From Polyangia bacterium (GTDB taxonomy: Bacteria > Myxococcota_A > Polyangia > Nannocystales > Nannocystaceae), in contig JAUIKS010000028.1 in NCBI GenBank assembly GCA_030430565.1, positions 1-64,000 on the forward strand: 64,000 nt of DNA. The letters are read 5' to 3'. This document shows positions 27,102-35,350 of this stretch, piece after piece. The notes beneath the pieces are model-generated. The model was not told the DNA's origin. It worked only from the letters and a program-made list of their open reading frames with translations, and made no database searches. A program made the translations under genes and the position numbers. Each line of letters opens with the position of its first letter. The first letter of the stretch is position 1.

Positions 27102-27204
27102 CGCAGGTGACCTTCGGCGTCGACGAGGATCGAATCCACCGGCGACGAGTCGCGCGCCCCGAGCGGGTCCGGCTCACGCGAAGACTCGCCGCCGTCCGCA
27201 CCGA

Positions 27205-27723
27205 TCAACCCATACAAGACGGGTGCGCGACGCAATCATCGCAGACGCACGCCTCGAACGCCGGGTTGCACTCGCCGTCGTCGACGCACTCATCCGCTTG
27301 GCAGGTAAACTCCGCGACCGCGCAGTCCGGGCAGAAGCAGTCTTCTTCCACAGGACAGTTGCCGTTGTCGTTACACCCGAAGCAGGTGCACGCCTCCAGG
27401 TCCGGGCTCGGACACTGCCAGCCCTCGATATCGAGCACGCACGTGAAGCCAGGCTCGTCGGTCGCGGCCTCGGTCGTCTCCGGCCCGGCCGTCGTGTTGT
27501 CGGCGCCGGTCGTCGTGTTGTCGGCGCCGGTCATCGAAGCGCTCGACGTGGCGGTCCCCGCGGTCGTCGTCGCCTCGGCGGTCGAAGTCGCCCCGGCGGT
27601 CGTAGTCGCCCCGGCGGTCGTTGAGCTCGTACCGTCGCTGCTCGTCGCGGCCTCCGTCCCCGTGGAGCTCCCCGAACATGCCAGAAGCGAACAAACCAAC
27701 AAGAACCCGCATACTTCGCGCAT
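27205..27723 (-). CDS. Cys-rich lipoprotein with Thr/Ala linker
   Basis: The product has about 172 residues. ATG 27723 is chosen because GGAGATAGGTGG lies just upstream (a GTG two codons earlier is the alternative). The signal peptide ends in lipobox SLLAC. A Thr/Ala/Ser linker includes a duplicated GADNTT unit. The C-terminal third (about 95-172) holds 16 or so Cys in CxxC and CxC spacing, ending VAHPSCMG, as in disulfide-rich surface domains. No family is recognised. It is divergent from the LysR gene, so both may be controlled from the 27724-27994 interval. Confidence 0.75.
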   Translation of the reverse strand: MREVCGFLLVCSLLACSGSSTGTEAATSSDGTSSTTAGATTTAGATSTAEATTTAGTATSSASMTGADNTTTGADNTTAGPETTEAATDEPGFTCVLDIEGWQCPSPDLEACTCFGCNDNGNCPVEEDCFCPDCAVAEFTCQADECVDDGECNPAFEACVCDDCVAHPSCMG

Positions 27724-27863
27724 TTCCACCTATCTCCTCGGACACGAGTCGCGCGTCCACGCCAGCATGACCAGCGTACGAAGACGACCGAGCACGACCA
27801 GCGTCGTTTTTCGACGTCTATGGTGCGGAGAGCGAGCAGCACGCCGCGCGACGCCGCGCTCGA

Positions 27864-27895
27864 TCGTTGGCGCGCTCAATCGTCGGCGCGCTCAA
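27864..27895. repeat. two tandem 16-bp repeats upstream of the LysR gene
   Basis: TCGTTGGCGCGCTCAA (27864-27879) is followed directly by TCGTCGGCGCGCTCAA (27880-27895), one mismatch, and a partial third copy. The repeats lie in the divergent promoter region about 100-130 nt before the LysR start and could be a regulator binding site. Confidence 0.45.
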
Positions 27896-27994
27896 TGGCG
27901 CGCCACGGCCGGTGTCGCGCCGTCTGTCGACCCGTTGAAGATTTGAAGCGCGCTCTCCAAATTAGCTACACGCGCTGGCGCTGCGAGTCTTCGC

Positions 27995-28930
27995 ATGAAC
28001 TCCATCACCGACATCGAGCTGTTCGTCCGAATCGTTGACTCCGGCACGCTCGCGGCCGCGGCCGCGTCGCTGGGCGTCACGCGGTCGACCGTCGCGCGGC
28101 GCCTCGCGCAGCTCGAGCGGCAGCTGGAGGTCAAGCTGCTGATTCGCACGCCGCGTCGGATGGCGCTCACGCCGGCGGGGAAAGAGTACCTCGGCTACGC
28201 CCGCCGAATCGCCGCGGACATCCGAAGAGCCGCCGAGGCTGTCAGCCGCGTCGACCAGGTTCCTCGTGGTGTCCTTAAGGTCACGTCTCCGCCGGGCTTC
28301 ACGGTCGATGTCATCGCCAGCGTCCTCGCCGAGTACGCCCATCGCTACCCGCAGACTCACGTCGAGTTCCTCGTGACGTCTCGACTTGTCGACCTCATCG
28401 CCGAGGGCTACGACGTGGCGCTGCGGATCACGCCGCCAGAGGACTCCGCGCTCATCGCCCACAGGGCGTATAAGAGCCGCCTGCAGGCCGTCGCCAGCGC
28501 GGCCTACCTCGACGCTCGCGGGACGCCGCAGAGCGCCGCGGACCTGAGCGAGCATGACTGTATCCGCGCGTTTAATTCCTCGGGAAACCCGCGGAGTCGC
28601 TGGCCGCTGATCGCGGGCGGGTCCGTCGCGGTTCGTGGGCGCGTCGTGAGCAACTCGATGGCGGCGCTTCGCCGCGCCGTCGTCGCCGGGCTCGGCGTTG
28701 GACTCCTGCCGGTCGAGCTCGTCGCGCACGAGACGAGCCGCGGGCTGCTCCGGCCGGTGCTCACGGAGCTGGTGGGCGTTGAGGTCACGGTCAACCTCGT
28801 CTTCCCGGAGCGACTGCACCTCGCGCCGCGTGTACGCGCGTTCATCGATATGGCCATCCCCGTGCTCCGGCGGACGGACTGGGCGGAGGTCGTGGGGCCG
28901 TGCCCGAGCGTTGATCGGCTCGCCGAGTGA
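27995..28930 (+). CDS. LysR-family transcriptional regulator
   Basis: The product has 311 residues from ATG 27995. The N-terminal winged helix-turn-helix (about 1-60) shows LAAAAASLGVTRSTVARRLA, followed by the LysR linker helix and a periplasmic-binding-like effector domain (about 90-300, starting GVLKVTSPPGF). LysR proteins usually control a divergently transcribed neighbour, here the Cys-rich lipoprotein at 27205-27723. The effector is unknown. Confidence 0.92.
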   Translation: MNSITDIELFVRIVDSGTLAAAAASLGVTRSTVARRLAQLERQLEVKLLIRTPRRMALTPAGKEYLGYARRIAADIRRAAEAVSRVDQVPRGVLKVTSPPGFTVDVIASVLAEYAHRYPQTHVEFLVTSRLVDLIAEGYDVALRITPPEDSALIAHRAYKSRLQAVASAAYLDARGTPQSAADLSEHDCIRAFNSSGNPRSRWPLIAGGSVAVRGRVVSNSMAALRRAVVAGLGVGLLPVELVAHETSRGLLRPVLTELVGVEVTVNLVFPERLHLAPRVRAFIDMAIPVLRRTDWAEVVGPCPSVDRLAE

Positions 28931-29282
28931 GCCGCGACCCCGTGGCGCGATCTGTCTGATTGAGCAGACGAACGATACGCGACGAGCTCGCTTGATACGC
29001 GGGCGCGATCGGCTCGAGTACGTCAGCGTCGGCGCTCGTCGCGGTGCTGGTCCGCTCAGCCTTCTCGCGGTCCGGTCGTGCTCTCGGGGCCATGGGCGCT
29101 CGAGCTTCGCCGCGCGATTCGAAGCGACGGGCTGCGGCGTCATCTGCCGCGTCGACGAGGCGAGCGACGGAGAGCGCGGCGTGCTCGCGCAGGACCGGCC
29201 GCGCGGACAGAAGAACGAGAGGCAGAGCGACGACGAAATCACCAGGCCCGCGGGCGTGTACCCGCGTGGCGCCTCGCGCGGC
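28931..29282. other. 352-bp interval without a supported gene
   Basis: The interval lies between two convergent genes. On the minus strand, short protein-like stretches (such as TPAGLV and ALPLVLLSARPV) occur in different frames right after the DUF3179 stop. They may be a frameshifted remnant of a downstream membrane-protein gene, but no intact frame is supported. Confidence 0.3.
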
Positions 29283-30518
29283 TCACTCGTGACGCCCCGA
29301 AACAGCGCCGGCGATCTCGCACTCGGGGAACAGGAACGCGAAGCCGTACCAGCGCGTGAACTGCTGCTGCGGACGCGACGGCGCGCGCGCGGTCGTCCGG
29401 TGACTGCCCGCGATCCGCAGGCGCCCGTCCTCGATCACCGACGCGCCCGACGGGCTCTCGATCCACAGCTCGCGCCCGCGGTACTCGGCCGCGCGCGCGT
29501 CGGTGAAGACGGCGCTCGGGGCACCGGTCTGCGGATCTACATAGATCAGGAGCCGTCGCCCCGCGAGCTCGTCAAGGCGCGGCTCGCTGACGCGGCGGAG
29601 CACGCTGAGCGGATAGAAGCGCGCGCGCTCGCCGATCGAGACGCCGAGCCCGAGCTCGAGCCTCGGCAGCCGCGTGTCCTCGCCGGCCATCGTCGAGATG
29701 AAGTGCGGCGGCACCATGCCCTTTGTGCCAGGTGACATGCTTCGCTGGAGGAAGCGCGTGATCCCGCGACGGAGCGGGCCGTGGCGCGAGAGCGCGACGC
29801 GGGCCTCGGGCTCGACGCGCGCGAGCTGGGCCGCGAGGGGATACTCGAGCGGCGTGGCGCCCTCGAGCTGATAACCGCGGAGCGGGCCGTGCACGCACTC
29901 GCCGGTCACGTGGTCCCAGTAGGAGCCGGTCTCGCGGTCGGTCATCAGCGCCAGGCCCTTGTGCAGCCCGGCGAGCGCGAACCTGTGAACGTTGTCGTGT
30001 ACGCGGGGTATCAAACTGATACCGGTGTTGCACACCACTCAAAAGCTGATCAGCCAGGGGCGCCCGTTCTGCTCCCCCTGCGCGAAGTGGTGATACGACA
30101 TCTGTCGCTTATCCAGCGCGATCGTCTCGCCGCCACCGAGCCGCGCGGCGATCAGCGGCGTATCATCGTCGAGGCGGCGCGTAGCCAGCAGCGTCCGGAG
30201 GCGCTCGCTGCGTTTTACGTAGAGCGGCCGGAACACGTAGCCGTCCAGCGTGATCACCCGCGCGGGATCAAAGGTCATCCCGGTCTTCGTTCGGTACAGC
30301 TGCGTCCGCCCCATCGTCCCCTCCGGGCGCCAGCCTACGGCACCCGTCACGCGCCCGACAAGCCCGCACGCGGGGCGTCGCGCGACCACGCGGCCGGTTT
30401 CTGTCGGCGCGCGCGCGGCGGCCTCGATCGCGAAACAACATGCGTAATAAGACAGGTTAAACCACGCGCGGACGCGCGGCCGGACGCGCCCCGCCGACTC
30501 GACGATCGCGAACGACAA
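29283..30518 (-). CDS. DUF3179-family protein, predicted selenoprotein with Sec at residue 160
   Basis: The gene reads as one 411-residue protein if the in-frame TGA at 30041-30039 is translated. Upstream of it the frame ends RPWLISF. Downstream it continues without a break as VVCNTG, then AGLHKGLALMTDRETGSYWDHVTGECVHGP, the hallmark region of DUF3179 proteins. Relatives have Cys at the TGA position as I recall them (SFCVVC), so the product would carry a UVVC motif. The start is uncertain: TTG 30518 retains a hydrophobic N-terminal stretch (about 18-37), and GTG codons inside are alternatives. The function of DUF3179 is unknown. A hairpin fitting a SECIS follows the TGA. An ordinary nonsense mutation is the alternative. 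Confidence 0.75.
30007..30041 (-). promoter_or_regulatory. candidate bacterial SECIS element 2
   Basis: On the minus strand the TGA (30041-30039) is followed, 15 nt later, by GGTATCA-GTT-TGATACC (30023-30007), a perfect 7-bp stem with a GTT loop. The loop begins 22 nt after the TGA and starts with G. The stem is encoded by GGT ATC AGT TTG ATA, using AGT, TTG and ATA codons that are rare in this G/C-ending genome, as if RNA structure overrode codon bias. A weaker hairpin, GGTGT-GCA-ACACC, lies between the TGA and this stem. Confidence 0.65.
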
Positions 30519-30834
30519 AGCTGCGCCGACGACACGATCGATTTGCGTCGACTCTCGCTATCGCTCGCCGTTTAGCACGCAGATTCGTCGTCTAAGCGCT
30601 GCAAAAAATACTACCCACTAATTTCTATTTAATTCGGATCGAATGCACACCAATCAGGCACTCACTAATTGAGGGTCGATTGAACCTCGTTGTGAGGACA
30701 ACGCGGCGCGTGCCAGCGTCGCGTAGTGCTGTGAAAAACGTCGCGATCTACGCGTTTCCTGGGCGTCCGCCTCGCGCATCTACCCGCGCGTGCCCAGTCG
30801 CAACGGTCGCGCTGTGTGTATTGGAGACGAAGCA
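30519..30834. other. AT-rich divergent intergenic region
   Basis: The interval between the DUF3179 start and the small Cys-rich peptide holds an AT-rich island at about 30598-30680 (for example CTAATTTCTATTTAATTC) that stands out in this GC-rich genome. It probably carries promoters for both divergent genes. No RNA gene or ORF is supported. Confidence 0.4.
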
Positions 30835-31092
30835 ATGAAGAACTGGAAACTCGCACTTATCGCCTGCGCCGCCTTCGCCACCGCTCTTGTGGGCCTCGCG
30901 TCCTCGAGCGGCGCGCCGGCGGTCACGAGCGCCTCCGCGCCTGCGGCCGCGCTGCACGGGACGAACGCGGGGGACGACGCCACGCTGGCGAGCTGCCCGC
31001 ACTGCTGCCCGCCGTGGATCTGCCCGGCCAACGGCCCCTCGCTCGACGGGAACGCCGAGTACGAGGACGCCGGGTCGCCGGAGTCGCGGTAG
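30835..31092 (+). CDS. small secreted Cys-rich peptide
   Basis: The product has 85 residues from ATG 30835, with GGAG eight bases upstream. An upstream in-frame GTG at 30790 is less likely. A clear signal peptide (MKNWKLALIACAAFATALVG) precedes an Ala/Ser-rich segment. A compact Cys cluster, CPHCCPPWICP (about 53-63), lies near an acidic tail. No family is recognised. The CxxCC...C cluster could bind a metal or form disulfides. Cleavage by signal peptidase I (after the Ala-rich stretch) would leave a mature peptide of about 55-60 residues. Confidence 0.65.
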   Translation: MKNWKLALIACAAFATALVGLASSSGAPAVTSASAPAAALHGTNAGDDATLASCPHCCPPWICPANGPSLDGNAEYEDAGSPESR

Positions 31093-31618
31093 GCCCTCGA
31101 CGCTCGCGCGTCGCCTCGCGCGTGACGTCGACACGTCGCCGTCGGGTACAGGTCGGGCGCTACGGGTGCGTAGCGCCGGTCTGGCCCGCGGCGCGTGACG
31201 GCGCGCGCGCGCGGCGTCGCGTGGGCGCTCGCAGCACGCGACGACCGGCTCGACGCCGAGGCGTCGCCCAGCGCGAGCTCGCCGCCCGTCGGCCGTGACA
31301 CCCGCTCGCGGTGACGCGGTCCGGTGAGCCCACCCTCAATTCGTCAGCGCGCGCGACCGCGGCTCGCAAGACCGCGTCGGGCCGCTTGACGTCACGCGCC
31401 GCCCGACTCGCGCGCGGCTCGCGTTCGCGGGGACCGCCCCCTCGCCGCGAGCACGCTCGAGTAGTGCGCGCTTAACAATTTATATTCTTTGACGAGAAGA
31501 CCCGCGTGTTCGCCTCGACGAATCGTGTGTTCTTATCGTAGTGCTTCGCGGTGTCACGCGCGTTCTCGAGGGCCTCGAGGGCGCGCGATAACGCCGGCGC
31601 GGTGGGGGTAATTCCGCG
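31093..31618. other. 526-bp interval without a supported gene
   Basis: The interval has no frame with convincing protein character. It contains a perfect 8-bp hairpin at 31156-31177 and, near 31470-31497, an AT-rich block (TTAACAATTTATATTCTTTGAC) that may be the promoter of the ADYC-domain gene at 31619. Confidence 0.4.
31156..31177 (+). terminator. possible terminator hairpin after the small Cys-rich peptide gene
   Basis: GGCGCTAC (31156-31163) pairs perfectly with GTAGCGCC (31170-31177) across a 6-nt loop, 63 nt after the stop at 31092. No U-tract follows, so it could instead be an operator. Confidence 0.3.
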
Positions 31619-32443
31619 ATGGTGTACCGAATCCAACGACAGCGTAGCCAGCGGCGTCGCCGCGGCGCGCGCGTATGGCTGCTGATGGCCACGATGGCGG
31701 CGACGCTGCTACAGGGAGGATCGACGTCCTGGGGCGCGGAGCTCGGCGACGCCCACGTCGTCGACGGGCTGCTCGTCGCGCGGGACCCAGCCGGGCGCGT
31801 CCGGGCAGGGTCGGCGCTGCGGGGCGCGCGGCTGCGGATCAAGGACGGGCGCGGAAGGCCCGCGCTCGTCCGCATCGATGATGTCCGCCGCGATCCGCTG
31901 CTCCCCGCGAGCTCGCTGCTGTACTACGAGCTCTCGCGCTACGATCCGAAGAGCGGTCGTTGGCGAGCCTTCTGCTCCCCGGGGCCGGACGGCACCACGC
32001 TCGCGGTGGCGCTCGAGCGCCGCGCTGAGCTGCGCTTCTCATGCACCTCGGGCGCCGCTGGGAAGTGCGTGCGGATCGGCTACCGTCCGTGGGCGAGCGG
32101 CCCCGACGGCCGATCGCTGCGCCCCTATCACGAGGCCTGCGTTCGGATGCTGCGCGCGGACTACTGCGGCGACGGGACCCCGCACACGCGCCCCGGGACG
32201 CGGATCGCGTGGATCGACCGCGCTGGCCTGATCGCCGAGTGGCACGAGCGGGCCCGCAGCGATCTTCGGATCGAGGCGGTCTGGGGCCCCGAGGGGGCCG
32301 TCTGCGTCGATCGGGTCCGCCATGAGGACCTCAGCTCACGCGACAACCTGGTGGCCCGCTGCCCGCGGCTCGCACAGCGATCGCCCTGCGATGAGGAGCT
32401 CCTGCGCCACCACGACGACGCGCTGCTGGTCAACCGCTCGTAG
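31619..32443 (+). CDS. ADYC-domain secreted protein
   Basis: The product has 274 residues from ATG 31619. A basic Arg/Gln-rich N-terminus precedes a signal peptide (about 22-40). The body contains the name-giving motif RADYCGDGTPHT near residue 178, plus GKCVRIGY and ACVRM segments that typify ADYC-domain proteins, a family of unknown function expanded in Nannocystis-type myxobacteria. Eight or so Cys suggest disulfides. It is probably exported. Confidence 0.85.
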   Translation: MVYRIQRQRSQRRRRGARVWLLMATMAATLLQGGSTSWGAELGDAHVVDGLLVARDPAGRVRAGSALRGARLRIKDGRGRPALVRIDDVRRDPLLPASSLLYYELSRYDPKSGRWRAFCSPGPDGTTLAVALERRAELRFSCTSGAAGKCVRIGYRPWASGPDGRSLRPYHEACVRMLRADYCGDGTPHTRPGTRIAWIDRAGLIAEWHERARSDLRIEAVWGPEGAVCVDRVRHEDLSSRDNLVARCPRLAQRSPCDEELLRHHDDALLVNRS

Positions 32444-32540
32444 CGCGCGGGCGCGTCTCAGCGCGCCGTGAGAATCGCCGACGAGCTCATCGACAAAAAA
32501 TCCCGCGAGAGACGTCGTGCGGACGCTCGCCACGGGCTGC

Positions 32541-32546
32541 TAGAGT
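32541..32546 (+). promoter_or_regulatory. -10 box (TAGAGT) of a probable leaderless transcript
   Basis: TAGAGT lies 6 nt before the GTG start at 32553, with no Shine-Dalgarno between. A TANNNT at this distance would place the transcription start at the start codon. Confidence 0.4.
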
Positions 32547-32552
32547 ACCCCC

Positions 32553-33164
32553 GTGACGACGAGCCTGGAGCGCCGCGCGTCTCGAGAGCACCTGCGCTGC
32601 TACGAGCTCGATAAATCGCCGGACGACGCGCTCGATCCGCTCCGCCGCCCCTCGAGCCCGCCGATCGTGACCGAGGAGCAGGCGAAGAGGCGAAGGAGCC
32701 GCAAGCCGTTCATCATGCTCCACGATCAGGGCTTCACCCTGTTCAAGCCGTGGGGGCCACGCGTCACCGTCGGCGAGGCCGTGATCCCGTCCGACATCAA
32801 CGTCGGCCCCGCGCTGATCGGGAACATACGGCGAACGGCCCGGGGCGCGCGACTCGAGATCAGCGTGAAGCGCTTCGCGGTCACGCCCGCGCAGCGCTTC
32901 GAGGTCGCGCGCGCGGTGGTCGGCCTCACGGCCTTCATCATCGCCCCGCTCCTGATCGCGGGGCTGAACCCCATAGCGATCGGCTTCGCCGCCTTCATGC
33001 TGTTCGGCGTCTTGAGCAGCGTGCTGCTCTACCGTCGACGCCAGCGCGCCGATGACATCCGCGCGCTGTTCGCGATCGTCGAGGGCGCGTTCGGGCCGCT
33101 CGAGCTGCCGGCCGCGAGCGACTCACCGCGACGGCGCGACCACCCGCCCGATCCCGACGCGTGA
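32553..33164 (+). CDS. uncharacterised membrane protein with two adjacent hydrophobic segments
   Basis: The product has 203 residues from a GTG at 32553. The N-terminal part (about 1-125) is soluble and includes a beta-type segment (FIMLHDQGFTLFKPWG). Two hydrophobic stretches follow at about 125-145 and 148-163 (LTAFIIAPLLIAGL, IGFAAFMLFGVLSSVLL), then a basic stretch and a short charged tail. No family is recognised. Confidence 0.65.
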   Translation: MTTSLERRASREHLRCYELDKSPDDALDPLRRPSSPPIVTEEQAKRRRSRKPFIMLHDQGFTLFKPWGPRVTVGEAVIPSDINVGPALIGNIRRTARGARLEISVKRFAVTPAQRFEVARAVVGLTAFIIAPLLIAGLNPIAIGFAAFMLFGVLSSVLLYRRRQRADDIRALFAIVEGAFGPLELPAASDSPRRRDHPPDPDA

Positions 33165-33323
33165 GACGGACCTCGGTCGCGCCTTCTATGTTCCAAAGAA
33201 CCCGCGTCGTCCGACGCACCTCAGCGCCCTCGCGCGTACTCGGCTCACGCCCGCCCGAACGCGCGAGCGCCCTGAGCTGGGGCGCGGCGGCGGCTGACGG
33301 GGTCCTCGGTCGTTCGTGTCGAC

Positions 33324-33500
33324 TTACGACATCGAGTCCGACCCGGAGTTGCTGTCGGACATGGAGGCGGTCGAGCCGGAGTCATCGGCGCACGCGGGCG
33401 CGACGGCGAGCAGGCCCGCGAAGGCGAACGCCGCGTACAGCCGCGCGCCGCGTGGCGTCGTGGTGCAGGGCGAGAGAGCTTTCGAGATAGCAAGGTTCAT
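33324..33500 (-). CDS. 58-residue lipoprotein
   Basis: This short gene starts at ATG 33500 directly behind a strong GAGGAGAG Shine-Dalgarno and ends at TAA 33326-33324. The product begins MNLAISKALSP, has a hydrophobic run (LYAAFAFAGLLAVAP) and a lipobox with Cys37 (VAPAC). The mature part is only about 22 residues, ADD followed by a Ser/Gly/Asp/Met tail. The design matches the linker of larger lipoproteins in this window without any folded domain. It may be a truncated lipoprotein or a genuine micro-lipoprotein. Confidence 0.65.
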   Translation of the reverse strand: MNLAISKALSPCTTTPRGARLYAAFAFAGLLAVAPACADDSGSTASMSDSNSGSDSMS

Positions 33501-33659
33501 GGGTTCTCTCCTCGCGAGCGATAGCGTCGCGTGTCGAAGGCAGGATCACAACTGGGGGCGCCCCCTACCGCGGTTCCCCCACAATTCAGTGTAGGGTCGT
33601 TCGCGTGCGGGGTCTAGCCCCTTTCGTGGCGGCCCGCGGACCTATGTCGGCAAACCGGC

Positions 33660-33680
33660 CGCCCTGTAGGGCGCTTTTCT
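33660..33680 (+). terminator. weak terminator-like hairpin with T-rich tail
   Basis: CGCCC-TGTA-GGGCG (33660-33673) is followed by CTTTTCT. The stem is only 5 bp and no rightward gene ends nearby, so support is weak. Confidence 0.22.
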
Positions 33681-33683
33681 CAC

Positions 33684-33699
33684 ATGTCTTAAGAGACAT
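33684..33699. promoter_or_regulatory. 16-bp palindrome, possible operator
   Basis: ATGTCT-TAAG-AGACAT is a perfect palindrome in an AT-richer patch between the lyase 3' end and the 58-residue lipoprotein start. Its symmetry suits a dimeric repressor, but no regulator is adjacent. Confidence 0.35.
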
Positions 33700-33787
33700 T
33701 GTCACCCCTGAAGCGCGCCTGAGCAAACAAGCACTTTCGAGCATATTAAATCGAGGCGCCGCGACGCGGGCGCTCGACGCGGCCGGG

Positions 33788-35329
33788 CTAAACCTTGTAC
33801 AGGGTGTCGATGTAGCGCTCGAGCACGTCGCCGATCACGTCGGTCGTCGGCACCGTCGCCGCCAGCCCGTAGACCGGCGCCATGCCGCCCTTCCCCGGCG
33901 GGAACCGCCGGACGTGCTCGACCGCGTCCTGCAGGTCGGCGAGGAAGCGCTCGGCGACGCCGGGCTGGGTGTGCCGCAGCGTGACCGCGATGTGCAGGCA
34001 GGAGGGCTTGTGCAGCCCGTTGAGGTTCCAGTGGCGCTCGCTCATGAAGTCGAGCACGCGGTAGATGTCGAGCTCGCCGCGGGTGGTGAAGGCGATGACC
34101 CACAGGGGGTCGCCGAGCACCTCCAGCTCGGGGATCGCGGCGACGCCCTCGCGAATTTTTCGGCCTGTCTCGAGGATCTTGCGCGACGCCTCGACGTAGC
34201 CGTCCTCGCCGATCGAGAGCAGCGTCGCCCAGCAGATCGCGCTGAGCGCCCCGGCGCGGCTGCCGGCGAAGGTCGGCGAGAAGTACAGCCCGCCCGGCCA
34301 GTCGCCGACCGTGTAGTACTGGTGCCGACGCAGCGCGGCGCCGCGGTAGAGCACCACGGAGGTGCCCTTGGCCGCGTAGCCGTACTTGTGGGTGTCGGCG
34401 GACATCGAGGTCACGCCCGGGAGCCGGAAGTCAAACGGCGGGACCGGGTAGCCGAGGCGCTCGGCCCAGGGCAGCACGAAGCCGCCGAGGCAGGCGTCGA
34501 CGTGAAGGCCGATCGTGCGCGCGCGCGCGAGCTCCGAGAGCGACTCGATGGGATCGATGACGCCGTGGGGGAACGACGGGGTCGAGCCCACGAGGCAGAT
34601 CGTGTTGCGCGTGATCGCGGCGCGCGTGGCCTCGACGTCGGCGCGGTAGTCCGGGCCGACGGGGACCTTGACGAGCTTGATCTTGAAGTAGCGCGCGGCC
34701 TTGTCGAAGGCCGCGTGGGCGCTGGTCGGCGCGACGATCTCGGGGCTCGTGATCCGCCGCTCGGCCCGCGCCTGGTCGCGGTAGGCCTTCATCGCCAGCA
34801 GGATGCTCTCGGTCCCGCCCGAGCTGACGCAGCCGACGATCTCGCGCTCGATGTCGTGGGGCGCCTTCGGGTGCGCCCCCGCGAGGCCGGCGCCGAGCAT
34901 GTTCGCGGTCATCGCCACGATCTCGGCTTCGAATTTGGTCGCGCTCGGCCAGAGGTCCGAGTGCAGCGGGTTCGACTGGCTGGTGAGCGCGTAGACCTCG
35001 TGCTGAAAGTCGAGGTGGGCTTGGTCGCCGTGGTACACGGCGCCCGAGACGTAGCCGTCGCGCCAGCGCGAGCTCTCGCGCTCGCGCATGGACTTGATCT
35101 CGTCGACGATCGCCGCGCGCTCGCGGCCGGCTTTCGGCAGCCGCGAGTGCCGCTCGTAGTCGTCGACGTAGGGCTTCATCTTGGCCTCGAGCTCCGCCAT
35201 CATGCCGTCGAGCTCGCGCTCGATCCGCTTGCGGACGAAGGGGATCTTCTTGGCGACCTTGAAGGCCTTCCCGATGACGTCGGGGTTGATGCGCCCCAGC
35301 TGTTTCTTGGCGATGTCCTTGAGACTCAC
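33788..35329 (-). CDS. sphingosine-1-phosphate-lyase-like PLP-dependent enzyme
   Basis: The product has 513 residues from ATG 35329. It belongs to the group II PLP decarboxylase fold. CVSSGGTESILLAMKAYR lies in the cofactor phosphate region, HVDACLGGF holds the Asp that pairs with the pyridine nitrogen, and SADTHKYGYAAKG (about 310-322) contains the Schiff-base Lys. The overall layout (NPLHSDLWP, basic helical N-terminus without a clear membrane anchor) is like sphinganine-1-phosphate lyase, which cleaves long-chain base phosphates to an aldehyde and phosphoethanolamine. Myxobacteria make sphingolipids, so this is plausible. It lies 21 nt downstream of an FGGY kinase gene, in an apparent operon. 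Confidence 0.87.
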   Translation of the reverse strand: MSLKDIAKKQLGRINPDVIGKAFKVAKKIPFVRKRIERELDGMMAELEAKMKPYVDDYERHSRLPKAGRERAAIVDEIKSMRERESSRWRDGYVSGAVYHGDQAHLDFQHEVYALTSQSNPLHSDLWPSATKFEAEIVAMTANMLGAGLAGAHPKAPHDIEREIVGCVSSGGTESILLAMKAYRDQARAERRITSPEIVAPTSAHAAFDKAARYFKIKLVKVPVGPDYRADVEATRAAITRNTICLVGSTPSFPHGVIDPIESLSELARARTIGLHVDACLGGFVLPWAERLGYPVPPFDFRLPGVTSMSADTHKYGYAAKGTSVVLYRGAALRRHQYYTVGDWPGGLYFSPTFAGSRAGALSAICWATLLSIGEDGYVEASRKILETGRKIREGVAAIPELEVLGDPLWVIAFTTRGELDIYRVLDFMSERHWNLNGLHKPSCLHIAVTLRHTQPGVAERFLADLQDAVEHVRRFPPGKGGMAPVYGLAATVPTTDVIGDVLERYIDTLYKV

Positions 35330-35350
35330 GGGCTGTCCTGAGGTTCCGGC

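Noticed and set aside
28842..29093. 83-residue minus-strand frame downstream of the DUF3179 gene
   Set aside because: It is Arg/Ala/Pro/Ser-rich without motif or Shine-Dalgarno, and is kept only as a possible remnant in the interval note.
30039..30518. Two separate short genes at 30039-30518 and 29283-30038
   Set aside because: They share one frame and are separated only by a TGA. The DUF3179 motif spans the junction, so one gene with Sec (or a single nonsense codon) fits better.
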